Below, piece after piece: positions 45,213 through 53,600 of a DNA stretch of 64,000 bases. Below the pieces are notes generated by a model. The model saw only the letters and a list, made by a program, of their open reading frames with translations. It searched no databases and was not told the DNA's origin. The stretch comes from Microterricola viridarii (lineage in GTDB: Bacteria; Actinomycetota; Actinomycetes; Actinomycetales; Microbacteriaceae), in contig NZ_CP014145.1 in assembly GCF_001542775.1 (NCBI RefSeq), positions 1,240,001-1,304,000 of the forward strand. The letters are read 5' to 3'. Made by a program: the position numbers and the translations under genes. How positions within the stretch are numbered: the stretch's first letter is position 1; every line of letters starts with the position of its first letter.

Positions 45213-46811
45213 GTGCTGAACGTTCAAGACCTCGAGATTCGCGTCGGAGCGCGCGTGCTCATGGAGAACGTGAACTTTCGCGTATCCGCCGGTGACAAGA
45301 TCGGCCTCGTCGGCCGCAACGGTGCCGGCAAGACCACGCTGACCAAGACCCTCGCGGGCGAGACGTTGCCGACCGGCGGCACCATCGAGCGCACCGGCGA
45401 GATCGGTTACCTGCCGCAGGACCCGCGCTCCGGCGACCCGGAGATGCTGGCCCGCACCCGCATCCTCGACGCCCGCGGCCTCGGCACCATCGTGCTCGAG
45501 ATGCAGCAGGCGACGATTGACATGGGCAGCAGCGACACGGCCGTCGCCGAGGCCGGCATGAAGAAGTACGGCAACCTGACCGACCGCTTCCAGGCGCTCG
45601 GCGGCTATGCCGCAGAGGCAGAGGCCGCGTCCATCGCGAGCAACCTCAACCTGCCCGACCGCATCCTCGAGCAGCCGCTGAAGACCCTCTCCGGTGGTCA
45701 GCGCCGCCGCATCGAGCTGGCCCGCATCCTGTTCTCGGATGCCGGCACCATGATCCTCGATGAGCCGACGAACCACCTCGACGCCGACTCCGTCGTCTGG
45801 TTGCGCGACTTCCTGAAGAACTACAAGGGCGGCTTCATCGTGATCACCCACGATATTGAGCTCGTCGGCGAGACCGTCAACCGCGTGTTCTACCTGGACG
45901 CCAACCGCATGGTCATCGACACCTACAACATGAACTGGAAGAACTACCAGCGTCAGCGTGCCGCCGACGAGGAGCGCCGCAAGAAGGAGCGCTCCAACGC
46001 CGAGAAGAAGGCCGGCGTGCTGCAGATGCAGGCCGCCCGCTTCGGCGCCAAGGCGTCCAAGGCTGCCGCCGCCCACCAGATGGTGGCCCGTGCCGAGAAG
46101 CTGCTCGCCGGCCTCGACGAGGTGCGCGTCGCAGACCGCGTCGCCAAGCTGCGCTTCCCGACGCCCGCCGCCTGCGGCAAGACACCGCTGATGGCCGAGA
46201 ACCTGAGCAAGAGCTACGGCTCGCTCGAGATCTTCACCGCCGTCGACCTCGCGATCGACCGGGGTTCCAAGGTCGTCATCATCGGCTTGAACGGTGCCGG
46301 CAAGACGACGCTGCTGCGCATCCTCGGCGGCGCCGACCAGCCGGACACCGGCACGATCCAGCCCGGCCACGGTCTGCGCATCGGCTACTTCGCGCAGGAG
46401 CACGAGACGATCGACGTGGGCCGCACCGTGCTCGAGAACATGGTCTCCTCCTCGCCGAACATCACGGAGACCGAGGCCCGCAAGGTGCTCGGATCGTTCC
46501 TGTTCACGGGCGACGACGGCCACAAGAAGGCCGGCGTGCTCTCCGGTGGCGAGAAGACCCGTCTGGCCTTGGCCATGATCGTCGTCTCCGGCGCCAACGT
46601 TCTGCTGCTCGATGAGCCCACGAACAACCTCGACCCCGCCAGCCGCCTCGAGATCCTCGATGCGCTCGCGCACTTCGAGGGTGCCGTCGTCCTGGTCAGC
46701 CACGACCCGGGTGCCGTTGAGGCGCTGAACCCCGAGCGCGTGCTGATCCTGCCCGACGGTGTCGAGGACCACTGGAACAAGGAGTACGCGGACCTCATCG
46801 CACTGGCGTAA
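45213..46811 (+). CDS. ABC-F family ATPase (translation factor type)
   Basis: 532 residues, two ABC domains without membrane segments: Walker A GRNGAGKTT near 34 and GLNGAGKTT near 360, signatures LSGGQRRR and LSGGEKTR, Walker B ILDEPTNHLD and LLDEPTNNLD, joined by a charged linker (about 245-290; RKKERSNAEKKAG), the P-site tRNA-interaction motif of ABC-F ribosome factors. GTG 45213 gives the usual N terminus VLNVQDLEIRVG. A TAGAAT (45119-45124) suggests a leader of about 80 nt. Could be housekeeping or antibiotic resistance. Confidence 0.92.
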   Translation: MLNVQDLEIRVGARVLMENVNFRVSAGDKIGLVGRNGAGKTTLTKTLAGETLPTGGTIERTGEIGYLPQDPRSGDPEMLARTRILDARGLGTIVLEMQQATIDMGSSDTAVAEAGMKKYGNLTDRFQALGGYAAEAEAASIASNLNLPDRILEQPLKTLSGGQRRRIELARILFSDAGTMILDEPTNHLDADSVVWLRDFLKNYKGGFIVITHDIELVGETVNRVFYLDANRMVIDTYNMNWKNYQRQRAADEERRKKERSNAEKKAGVLQMQAARFGAKASKAAAAHQMVARAEKLLAGLDEVRVADRVAKLRFPTPAACGKTPLMAENLSKSYGSLEIFTAVDLAIDRGSKVVIIGLNGAGKTTLLRILGGADQPDTGTIQPGHGLRIGYFAQEHETIDVGRTVLENMVSSSPNITETEARKVLGSFLFTGDDGHKKAGVLSGGEKTRLALAMIVVSGANVLLLDEPTNNLDPASRLEILDALAHFEGAVVLVSHDPGAVEALNPERVLILPDGVEDHWNKEYADLIALA

Positions 46812-46823
46812 GGCGGATGTCGG

Positions 46824-47375
46824 CTAGGCGACGGGATACTTGAAGCCCACGTGTGAGCCGACGAAGCCGAGCCGCTCGTAGAAGCGGTGTGCGTCGGTCC
46901 TGGCCGCGTCCGAGGTGAGCTGCACCAAGCTGGAGCCGAGCGCCGGCGCGGCCGTGTCGGTGACCCAGCGCATCATGGCACCGCCGATCCCGGCGGAGCG
47001 CTGCGTGCTGCTCACCCGAACAGCTTCCACCAGAAGACGGGTGGAGCCGCGTCGGGCCATGCCGGGGATGCGGGTCAGCTGCATGGTGGCGATGGGGGAG
47101 CCGGCGGCATCCGTCGCCCCCGCCGCCACGACGATGAGGAGCTCGTTCGACGGGTCGGCGACGATCTGCTCGAGCGCCCTGAGGTACGCGGCGCGGTCCC
47201 CGGCATCGGCGACGTCGCCGCGGGAGGCGCTGACCGGGTCGTCGGAGAGCAGCGCCATCAGGGCATCCAGATCGGAAGCGGATGCGCGCCGCAGTGTGAA
47301 TTCCGCGGTGCCGCTCCCTGTGCTCCCTCCGGGGCCGGTGTGCAGCGCGATCGGGAGCGTGAGTTCGGCGAGCAT
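46824..47375 (-). CDS. GNAT family N-acetyltransferase
   Basis: 183 residues with the GNAT acetyl-CoA loop VEAVRVSSTQRSAGIGGAMMRW (near 117-138, RSAGIG as the Q/RxxGxG/A motif) and the closing DAHRFYERLGFV. Substrate unknown. ATG 47375 is chosen; in-frame codons upstream only translate a tandem repeat. Convergent with the ABC-F gene, 12 bp apart. Confidence 0.88.
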   Translation of the reverse strand: MLAELTLPIALHTGPGGSTGSGTAEFTLRRASASDLDALMALLSDDPVSASRGDVADAGDRAAYLRALEQIVADPSNELLIVVAAGATDAAGSPIATMQLTRIPGMARRGSTRLLVEAVRVSSTQRSAGIGGAMMRWVTDTAAPALGSSLVQLTSDAARTDAHRFYERLGFVGSHVGFKYPVA

Positions 47376-47396
47376 GCACCCATCATGGCAGCAGCC

Positions 47397-47429
47397 CGCG
47401 GGGAGATCCGCGGGGAGATCCGCGGGGAG
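47397..47429. repeat. 12-bp tandem repeat, 2.75 copies
   Basis: CGCGGGGAGATC at 47397-47408 and 47409-47420, then CGCGGGGAG at 47421-47429. It lies just upstream of the GNAT start (minus strand) in the 147-bp region between two divergent genes. Confidence 0.85.
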
Positions 47430-47448
47430 GGCTAGCCCTGCCGCTTCA

Positions 47449-47464
47449 AGGAAGATATATTCCT
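47449..47464. promoter_or_regulatory. Inverted repeat over an AT-rich -10-like box
   Basis: AGGAA-GATATA-TTCCT is a perfect 5-bp inverted repeat whose centre contains TATATT (47456-47461), the most AT-rich spot nearby, about 60 nt before the LuxR-type regulator. A regulator binding here would cover the promoter. Confidence 0.45.
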
Positions 47465-47522
47465 GAAAGGGGCATGGTCTCGACGCTGACGTCATGCCGC
47501 AGTTCGCGGGGGAGAGTGATCA

Positions 47523-48197
47523 GTGACGGTTCCGGGGGGAAACGGCAGTGTGGTGTGCGCGGTGATCGTGTCGCCGCGCGCCTTGTTACGCATGGTGACG
47601 GCGACAATCGTGGCGCGGCATCCGAACGTGCAGGTGGTTGGAGAGGCCGCGACGCTCCGCGAGGCGGGGCTTGTGGTCGCCGGCACGCTGCCGGAGCTCC
47701 TCGTCGTCGACCTGGACATCCCGGATCCGGTGTCGGCGCTGGAGCGCCTGGTCGCGAAGGCCGGCCCGGACGCCTCGATCCTCGGCTTCGACGCCCCACG
47801 CGCGCCGCACGCCTCCGCCTCTGCCCGACTTCTCGGCGGGATGCCGCGGGCCACCGTCGTTCACCACGATGCCGGTCAGGAGGCCTTCCTCGGGGCTCTC
47901 TCGGCGTTGCTCGCTGAATCCGCGCCGTTGGTCGTGGGCGCGCAGCGGGCGGGAGCGCCGCTGCTGACCGCCCGCCAGACCGAGACTCTGGCGCTGGCCG
48001 CCGATGGCATGTCCAACGCCCAGATCGCGGAGCGCCTGTACATCTCGGTGGGCACCGTCAAGCGGCACCTCTCCGACGCCTTCATCGCGCTCGGAGCGCG
48101 CTCACGCGTCGAAGCGATCAATCGCGCCCGCTCGGCGGGGCATCTGGACGAGGCGGCCGCTGCGGCGTTGACGTTCACGCGTGCACGCAGCGCGTAA
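47523..48197 (+). CDS. LuxR-type regulator with degenerate receiver domain
   Basis: 224 residues. The N-terminal half (about 10-130) has a receiver-like layout with VVDLD (D63, D65) in the phosphoacceptor position, but the acidic pair normally before the first helix is replaced by SP and the conserved lysine is missing. The C-terminal LuxR/GerE helix-turn-helix is LTARQTETLALAADG, SNAQIAERLYISVGTVKRHL (about 147-200). No histidine kinase is adjacent. GTG 47523 start, with GGGGGAG upstream. Convergent with the PBP1 gene, 15 bp apart. Confidence 0.85.
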   Translation: MTVPGGNGSVVCAVIVSPRALLRMVTATIVARHPNVQVVGEAATLREAGLVVAGTLPELLVVDLDIPDPVSALERLVAKAGPDASILGFDAPRAPHASASARLLGGMPRATVVHHDAGQEAFLGALSALLAESAPLVVGAQRAGAPLLTARQTETLALAADGMSNAQIAERLYISVGTVKRHLSDAFIALGARSRVEAINRARSAGHLDEAAAAALTFTRARSA

Positions 48198-48212
48198 CTT
48201 CTACCTCGTGTG

Positions 48213-50753
48213 CTAGCCGGCAGGCGGAGCGGGCTTCCGTGCGCCGACGGTGATCTCCACCGCGGAGCCGGCCCGGAGCGGTGTTCCGGCCGGCGGATTG
48301 CTGGCCGTCACTCGCCCGTCCTGCGCCTCACCGGTGACGGGCACCGTCGAGACGTGCACGCTGAAGGCGGACAGCGCTGCGCGTGCCTCCTTCTCACTCA
48401 GCCCGACGACGGCGGGCAGCAGGACCAATGCGCCGTTGCTCGTGTACACGTTCAGCACGGATCCCTGCGGGGCGGTGCCGGCTGGCTCGGTGGAGGAGAC
48501 CTGGCCGGCGGGCAGTTCCGAATCCTGTGGGCCCGCGTCGGCCACACCGAAGCCGGCACCCTCGAGGATGCTGCGTGCCTCGTCCAGGCTGCGCCCGCGC
48601 ACATCGGGGATGTCGCGGAGCACGACGCGGAACGCCGAAGAATCGGGTTCGGCGAACGCGGCGCCGCCCCAGCGGGCATCCGCGTTGGCCATGATGCGCG
48701 GCCAGATGCGGTGGCGTGCGGTCGCGGCGGCGCCGCTGTCGAAGTCGAGACGGCGCAGGTTCGCGTCGTTGACCACGTTGCCGACCCAGACGGCCGTGGC
48801 CGCGGTCGTGCTCGCGCCGATCATCCAGGTGTCCTTGGCGTCGTCGGTCGTGCCCGTCTTGCCGATGTGCGGAACATCGAAGCCCGTGTTCGACGCCTCG
48901 GCCGTGCCGCCGCCGGCAAAGGTCTGTCGCATGGCGTAGGCCATCGCTGCGGCGACCGACGGCGTGACGGACTGCCGACAGTTCGATTTCGGCGGCGCGA
49001 TCTCGGCGCCGGTGCGGTCGAGGATGCGGTCGATGACGATGGGGTCGCATGTCACCCCGTTATTGGCGATACCCGCGAATGCGGCGGCCATCGTGAGCGG
49101 CGCCACCTCCTGGGTGCCGAGCACATCGGAGGGGTTCATCTGCAGCGGGTCGCCGTTTGCGCGGTGGATGCCGAATGCCTCGGCGGTCTGCTTGATCTTG
49201 CAGAGGTCCAGCTTCGCTGCCATCGCCATGAAGCCGGAGTTCACCGACCACTTCGTCGCGTTCACGGCGTCGCTGGCGATGCGGCCGTCGTCGTTGCGGG
49301 GGTCGAAGCGTTCGGTGAAATTGCCGTTGCAGCTGTCGATCCACCGGGAGAAGACCTGCTTGCGCCCGTCGAAGGACTCGCGCAGCGAGTGGCCGGCGTT
49401 CAGCCATTCGGCGAGGGTGAAGACCTTGTACGTCGATCCGGGTTGGAAGCCGCTGGAACCGCCGTAGTCGATATCGGTGTTGTAGTTGAGCGAGGTCCAG
49501 CCGGGGCCGTTGGCCTCGAGGATCTCCGGGTCGTTGCTGAAGCTCTTGTTCTGCGCCATGGCGAGCACACGGCCCGTTCCCGGCTGCACGGTGACGGCGG
49601 TGGCGCCGACGTCGAAGCGCGGGTCAACGCTGGGCACGTTCTCGTTGACCGCGGCCTCCGACGCGACCTGCAACTCCAGGTCGAGGGTGGTGTAGATCTC
49701 CATGCCGCCGCGGCGGAGGTTCTCGATGCGCTCGTCCGGCGTCGCGCCGAAGGCGTCGTCGTTGCGAATCGTCCAGTAGACGTAGTCGCAGAAGAAGCCG
49801 GAGCCGCCGGCCTCATGGCATCCGGTACTCGGCGAGGTGATGACGGGAGTGACCGGGACGGCGACGGCCGCGGCGTGCTGCTCAGCGGTGATCTTCTTGT
49901 GTTCCAGCATCCGGTCGAGGATGTAGTCCCTGCGCAGGTGGTTCGCCTGGTAGCCGTTCGCTGCGCCGTTCTTCTCGCTCTCGGCCCGATCGAGGCGGAA
50001 CTTCTCTGGATTGTTCACGATCGCGATCAGGCTCGCCGCCTGCTCCAGAGTCAGGTCCTTCGCACTCACACCGCCGAAGTAGTACTTGCTGGCCGCCTCG
50101 ATCCCATACACGGTTCCCCCGAAGTGGGCGATGTTGAGGTAGCCCCGCAGGATCTCGCTCTTCGAGTACTTCTTCTCGAGCGCGATCGCCATCCGGATCT
50201 CTTTCAGCTTGCGATTCGCGGTCGGCGCGATGGCGAGCGCGACGGCCGCTTCTTTCTCCTCCTCCGTGCCCGCCGCCATCACGGCATTCTGCACGAGCAC
50301 GTTCTTGACGTACTGCTGGGTCAGCGATGATCCGCCCTGCGGGTCGTTCTCATTGAACAGTGTGATCGCAACCGCGCGCACAGTGCCCTGCAGGTCGACG
50401 CCGCCGTGGTCGTAGAACCGCGGGTCCTCGACGGCCACGGCCGCGTCCTTCGCGAACTGGGAGATGCGGTCCCAGCCGACCTCTTCACGATTCTGCTCGT
50501 AGAAGGTCGCCAGCTTGCGATCCGTGCCGTCGGGATTAGTCGCATAGATGTTGGAGCCCTCGGCCAGCTCGCCGATCGAGAGCGCGCTCGGCAGGCCCTC
50601 GAAGATGCTGATCGATCCGTTCGCAGCGACGCCGGCCAGCGCGAGCGCGGGGGTGACGGCGGCAGTGATGAGCACCCCGGCGACGGCGCTCAGCGCGACG
50701 AAGCCGAGCAACCCACCCGTTGCACCCAGGAACGTGCGGTCGTCTTCAGCCAT
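48213..50753 (-). CDS. Bifunctional class A penicillin-binding protein with PASTA domains
   Basis: Polymerises and cross-links peptidoglycan. 846 residues: short cytoplasmic N terminus, transmembrane helix (about 15-42), GT51 glycosyltransferase with EDPRFYDHGGVD (E109) and GGSSLTQQYVKN, transpeptidase with S440-TYK (SxxK), S503-VN and K632-TGT, then two PASTA repeats (about 695-765 and 766-835) that bind muropeptides or beta-lactams. ATG 50753. Actinobacterial PonA-type; a main cell-wall synthase. Confidence 0.96.
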   Translation of the reverse strand: MAEDDRTFLGATGGLLGFVALSAVAGVLITAAVTPALALAGVAANGSISIFEGLPSALSIGELAEGSNIYATNPDGTDRKLATFYEQNREEVGWDRISQFAKDAAVAVEDPRFYDHGGVDLQGTVRAVAITLFNENDPQGGSSLTQQYVKNVLVQNAVMAAGTEEEKEAAVALAIAPTANRKLKEIRMAIALEKKYSKSEILRGYLNIAHFGGTVYGIEAASKYYFGGVSAKDLTLEQAASLIAIVNNPEKFRLDRAESEKNGAANGYQANHLRRDYILDRMLEHKKITAEQHAAAVAVPVTPVITSPSTGCHEAGGSGFFCDYVYWTIRNDDAFGATPDERIENLRRGGMEIYTTLDLELQVASEAAVNENVPSVDPRFDVGATAVTVQPGTGRVLAMAQNKSFSNDPEILEANGPGWTSLNYNTDIDYGGSSGFQPGSTYKVFTLAEWLNAGHSLRESFDGRKQVFSRWIDSCNGNFTERFDPRNDDGRIASDAVNATKWSVNSGFMAMAAKLDLCKIKQTAEAFGIHRANGDPLQMNPSDVLGTQEVAPLTMAAAFAGIANNGVTCDPIVIDRILDRTGAEIAPPKSNCRQSVTPSVAAAMAYAMRQTFAGGGTAEASNTGFDVPHIGKTGTTDDAKDTWMIGASTTAATAVWVGNVVNDANLRRLDFDSGAAATARHRIWPRIMANADARWGGAAFAEPDSSAFRVVLRDIPDVRGRSLDEARSILEGAGFGVADAGPQDSELPAGQVSSTEPAGTAPQGSVLNVYTSNGALVLLPAVVGLSEKEARAALSAFSVHVSTVPVTGEAQDGRVTASNPPAGTPLRAGSAVEITVGARKPAPPAG

Positions 50754-50875
50754 GGGGAGAGGCTACGGGAGCAGTCGACAGCGGGATGGAGGCTCACGGG
50801 TCGACCCGCTCAAATGGTGGGGCCTGGCGCCAAGAAATGTGACTTTCGGCACAGTCGATGCCGGTCGGATGCGCC

Positions 50876-51721
50876 CTAACGGGCGTTGTCGAGGATCCCG
50901 TCTTCGACATCCGAGTCGCTCGGGGCCTTCAGCTGCTGCTTGCGCTTGCGTTCAGCGGCGCGCTTGCGCTCCTCCGGGTCGTCGATGTTGACGGTGCGGA
51001 ACTCCTGGCGGGCCGCCCAACCCAGACCGATGAACGCCATCAACGCGAACACGTACCACTGGAAGGCATAAGAGAGGTGCGGGCCCTCGTCGCGGGGCGG
51101 CTTGACGACGGCCAGCGGGCGCTCACCCGCCGGTGCGGGGGTCTCTGAGAGCATCAGCCCGTACGCGCCGGTGTAGTTGTCGATGCCAAGCCGCTCAGAG
51201 ATCTCGTGCAGCTGGATGGTGGAGATCTGGTTGCCACTGGAACTGCGCCCGGCCAGAGACGGCTCGCCGGCCTTCAGCCGCGCCACGACGGTGACGGGGC
51301 CATCCGGCGCGACCGGCACGACATCCGGGGCATCTTGCTTGGAACCGGTCGGCAGCCAGCCGCGGTCCACGATGAAGACGCTGCCGTCGGCCAGCTGCAG
51401 GGGAGTGAGCACCTCGAAACCGGGCATGCCGTCGCGCGGGCGAGTGCGCACCAGAAGCTCGTCCTCGCGGATGTAGCTGCCCTCAGCCACGACCGGCAGC
51501 CATTTCTGCGACTCGTCGAAGGCATCCAACGTGGGCAGCGCCTCGGCGAGTGGAACGGGCTGTGCCTCCCAGTTCGTGTCGACGCGATGGATCTCGGCCT
51601 GCGCGTCGGCACGGCGGGAGAGCTGCCAGTTGCCGAGGAACACGCAGACGATGGCGAAGACGATCGTGAGGGCGAGGTAGCCCGCCCAGCGCTTGCTGAG
51701 CAGGAAGCTCCAGCCGGTCAC
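50876..51721 (-). CDS. SURF1 family cytochrome oxidase assembly protein
   Basis: 281 residues with two transmembrane helices (about 14-31 and 217-235) flanking an extracytoplasmic domain, the SURF1 layout: LGNWQLSRRADAQAEI at the start, FIVDRGWLPTG in the middle, HLSYAFQWYVFALMAFIGL at the second helix. Assists haem a/CuB insertion in cytochrome c oxidase. GTG 51721 overlaps the stop of the small zinc protein gene by 4 bp. A basic tail follows the last helix. Confidence 0.92.
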   Translation of the reverse strand: MTGWSFLLSKRWAGYLALTIVFAIVCVFLGNWQLSRRADAQAEIHRVDTNWEAQPVPLAEALPTLDAFDESQKWLPVVAEGSYIREDELLVRTRPRDGMPGFEVLTPLQLADGSVFIVDRGWLPTGSKQDAPDVVPVAPDGPVTVVARLKAGEPSLAGRSSSGNQISTIQLHEISERLGIDNYTGAYGLMLSETPAPAGERPLAVVKPPRDEGPHLSYAFQWYVFALMAFIGLGWAARQEFRTVNIDDPEERKRAAERKRKQQLKAPSDSDVEDGILDNAR

Positions 51722-51966
51722 GAGGCCGCCTCCGTGTCATCCGTGGCTCTGGCGGCCTCGAGCGGCTTCACGGCCAACGGGAACTCGCGGGCGGCGAGGA
51801 AGTCACGCAGGTAGTCGACGTGCTCGTCGCAGGCGAGCCAGGTCTTGAAACGGTCGCCGGTGTGGATGCGCGGGTTCCGCCAGTCGATGCGCCAGACGGC
51901 GTCTGCGGTGCAGCCCGCCCGTGAGCAGGCCTCGCGCGGCAAAGCGCCGCCCAACAGGTCAATCAT
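51718..51966 (-). CDS. Small putative zinc-binding protein
   Basis: 82 residues with C14, C19, C46 and H49 (in CDEH) as a probable metal site, and the conserved-looking WRIDWRNPRIHTGDRFKTWLACDEHVDYLRDFL. Found between DUF3099 and SURF1 genes, with 8-bp and 4-bp overlaps to its neighbours, so it is translated as part of the same operon. Function unknown. Confidence 0.78.
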   Translation of the reverse strand: MIDLLGGALPREACSRAGCTADAVWRIDWRNPRIHTGDRFKTWLACDEHVDYLRDFLAAREFPLAVKPLEAARATDDTEAAS

Positions 51967-52270
51967 GCTTGCGGTTCCAGACCCTCTCGATCGCGCCGGG
52001 GCGCACCATCGTCGACGACTTCCGTTTCGACGGCACATTCGCGAGCACCACGGCGAAGTAGGGCAGCGTGACCGCGCCGATCGCCGGCACCAGCAGCCAC
52101 CAGCCGCGCAGGAACAGCATCGACAGGATGCAGAGCACACGAATCGACATCGCAACCGTGTACTTGATCATGCGGTTGCGGCGCTCCACCTCGGGCGAGA
52201 GGGGAGTGACGTGATGGAGGGTTGCTGCTTCATGTCCGTTGGGGTGATCGGTGCTGCGAGTCCGCGTCAT
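51959..52270 (-). CDS. DUF3099 membrane protein
   Basis: 103 residues with two transmembrane helices (about 36-55 and 57-77) and a basic tail, matching DUF3099. ATG 52270 starts the operon DUF3099-zinc protein-SURF1 on the minus strand; the 156-bp region to fabG is a divergent control region containing the 13-bp repeats. Confidence 0.85.
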   Translation of the reverse strand: MTRTRSTDHPNGHEAATLHHVTPLSPEVERRNRMIKYTVAMSIRVLCILSMLFLRGWWLLVPAIGAVTLPYFAVVLANVPSKRKSSTMVRPGAIERVWNRKHD

Positions 52271-52326
52271 CCGTGTGGATGCCGGTGCATCCAGCCTACG
52301 CGCCCGGGCGCGCCCCGCGGACGCTC

Positions 52327-52426
52327 TAAACTGGGTCAGATTTGCCTGTTCGCACTGCGTGCCGGCATCGCCTGTTCGTACTGCCTGTTCGTAATGCCTG
52401 TTCGCACCGCCCGATTGGACCACGCC
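52327..52426 (+). promoter_or_regulatory. fabG promoter and repeat-bearing leader
   Basis: TAAACT at 52327-52332 is a good -10 box, placing the start near 52338. The roughly 90-nt leader consists largely of a 13-bp-period repeat array (52345-52409) and has no obvious ribosome-binding site before ATG 52427. Confidence 0.5.
52345..52409 (+). repeat. 13-bp-period repeat array before fabG
   Basis: CCTGTTCGCACTG (52345-52357), a degenerate unit (52358-52370), CCTGTTCGTACTG (52371-52383), CCTGTTCGTAATG (52384-52396), CCTGTTCGCACCG (52397-52409). Four clear units and one decayed unit, in exact 13-bp register. It lies between the divergent DUF3099 and fabG genes, inside the predicted fabG leader. 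Confidence 0.9.
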
Positions 52427-53137
52427 ATGACCACGCCTCGCACCGTACTCGTCACCGGAGGAAACCGAGGCATCGGCTTCGCCATCGCCGAGGAGTTCCT
52501 GGCACAGGGCCACCGCGTGGCCGTCACCGCCCGTTCGGGCGAGGGCCCGGCCGGTTCGTTCACCGTGCAGGCCGATGTGACGGATGCCGCCTCCATCGAC
52601 GCGGCCTTCACCGCGATCGAGGCCGAGCTCGGCCCGGTCGAGGTGCTCGTGGCCAACGCCGGCATCACCCGCGACACCCTGCTCATGCGCATGAGCGAGG
52701 AAGACTTCGTCGACGTCATCGACACCAACCTCACCGGTGCGTTCCGTGTCGTCAAGCGCGCGTCGAAGGGCATGCTGAAGGCCCGCTACGGCCGCATCGT
52801 GCTGATCTCCAGCGTCGTCGGCCTGTACGGCGGCCCCGGTCAGGTCAACTACTCGGCGTCCAAGGCCGCCCTGGTCGGCATGGCACGCTCGATCACGCGC
52901 GAGCTGGGTGCCCGCGGCATCACGGCCAACGTGGTCGCCCCCGGCTTCATCGAGACCGATATGACCGCCGCCCTGCCCGAGGCGCAGCAGGCCGAGTACA
53001 AGAAGAACATCCCGGCCGGCCGCTTTGCCACGCCGAACGAGGTCGCCAAGGTCGTGGCCTGGGTCGGCAGCGATGAGGCCGCCTACATCTCCGGTGCCGT
53101 CATCCCCGTCGACGGCGGCCTCGGCATGGGCCACTAG
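52427..53137 (+). CDS. fabG: 3-oxoacyl-ACP reductase-like SDR
   Basis: 236 residues, classical short-chain dehydrogenase: NAD(P)-binding GGNRGIGFAIA (11-21), NAG (about 84-86), catalytic Ser in LISSVVG, and YSASK. Close to actinobacterial FabG/MabA that reduces 3-oxoacyl-ACP in fatty-acid elongation; other SDR substrates cannot be excluded. ATG 52427. Convergent with serB across the duplicated REP-like region. Confidence 0.9.
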   Translation: MTTPRTVLVTGGNRGIGFAIAEEFLAQGHRVAVTARSGEGPAGSFTVQADVTDAASIDAAFTAIEAELGPVEVLVANAGITRDTLLMRMSEEDFVDVIDTNLTGAFRVVKRASKGMLKARYGRIVLISSVVGLYGGPGQVNYSASKAALVGMARSITRELGARGITANVVAPGFIETDMTAALPEAQQAEYKKNIPAGRFATPNEVAKVVAWVGSDEAAYISGAVIPVDGGLGMGH

Positions 53138-53140
53138 CCG

Positions 53141-53286
53141 GCCGCAGCACGTTCGGGAGGCAAAAGTCGGGTCGGGAGGCCGTTCCGGCCCGCTTCTGGC
53201 CTCCCCAAGCTCCGAATGCCTCCCGCCACGGTGCCTCCCGGTGGTCGAGTAGGCGCGCCAGCGCCGTATCGAGACCCGGTCGGCGG
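53141..53286. repeat. REP-like element, copy 1 of a 146-bp duplication
   Basis: 146 bp starting GCCGCAGCACGTTCGGGAGG and ending CGGTCGGCGG. Its right end contains GGCGC-GCCA-GCGCC inside GTCGAGTA...GTATCGAGAC, an imperfect palindrome of a kind I recall as common between genes in Microbacteriaceae. About five differences from copy 2. It lies between the convergent fabG and serB genes. Confidence 0.85.
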
Positions 53287-53392
53287 GTCACGCGGATCTC
53301 GCAGGCTGCAGCGTCAGCAGGTTCGCTCGGGGCTTCGGGAGCTGCGCTGCTCCTTCGTCGCGGCGCGGCTCCCTCCAGCCGACGGGCGGAGA

Positions 53393-53538
53393 GCCGCAGC
53401 ACGTTCGGGAGGCAAAAGTCGGGTCGGGAGGCCGTTCCGACCCCTTTCTGGCCTCCCCAAGCTCCGAATGCCTCCCGCCACGGTGCCTCCCGATGGTGGA
53501 GTAGGCGCGCCAGCGCCGTATCGAGACCCGGTCGGCGG
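53393..53538. repeat. REP-like element, copy 2 of a 146-bp duplication
   Basis: Same length and order as copy 1, in direct orientation 252 bp further on. Sequence after both copies is also related (TTCGCTYGGGGCTTCGG, GCTCCCTCMAGCCG), so the duplicated unit is longer than 146 bp. The region 53138-53600 otherwise holds no gene. Confidence 0.85.
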
Positions 53539-53600
53539 TTCGCTTGGGGCTTCGGTCGCACGCTCCCTCAAGCCGCCGTGCGCTGGCTGCGCTGGCTGCG

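Noticed and set aside
52345..52409. CRISPR array
   Set aside because: Units are 13 bp, contiguous and without spacers.
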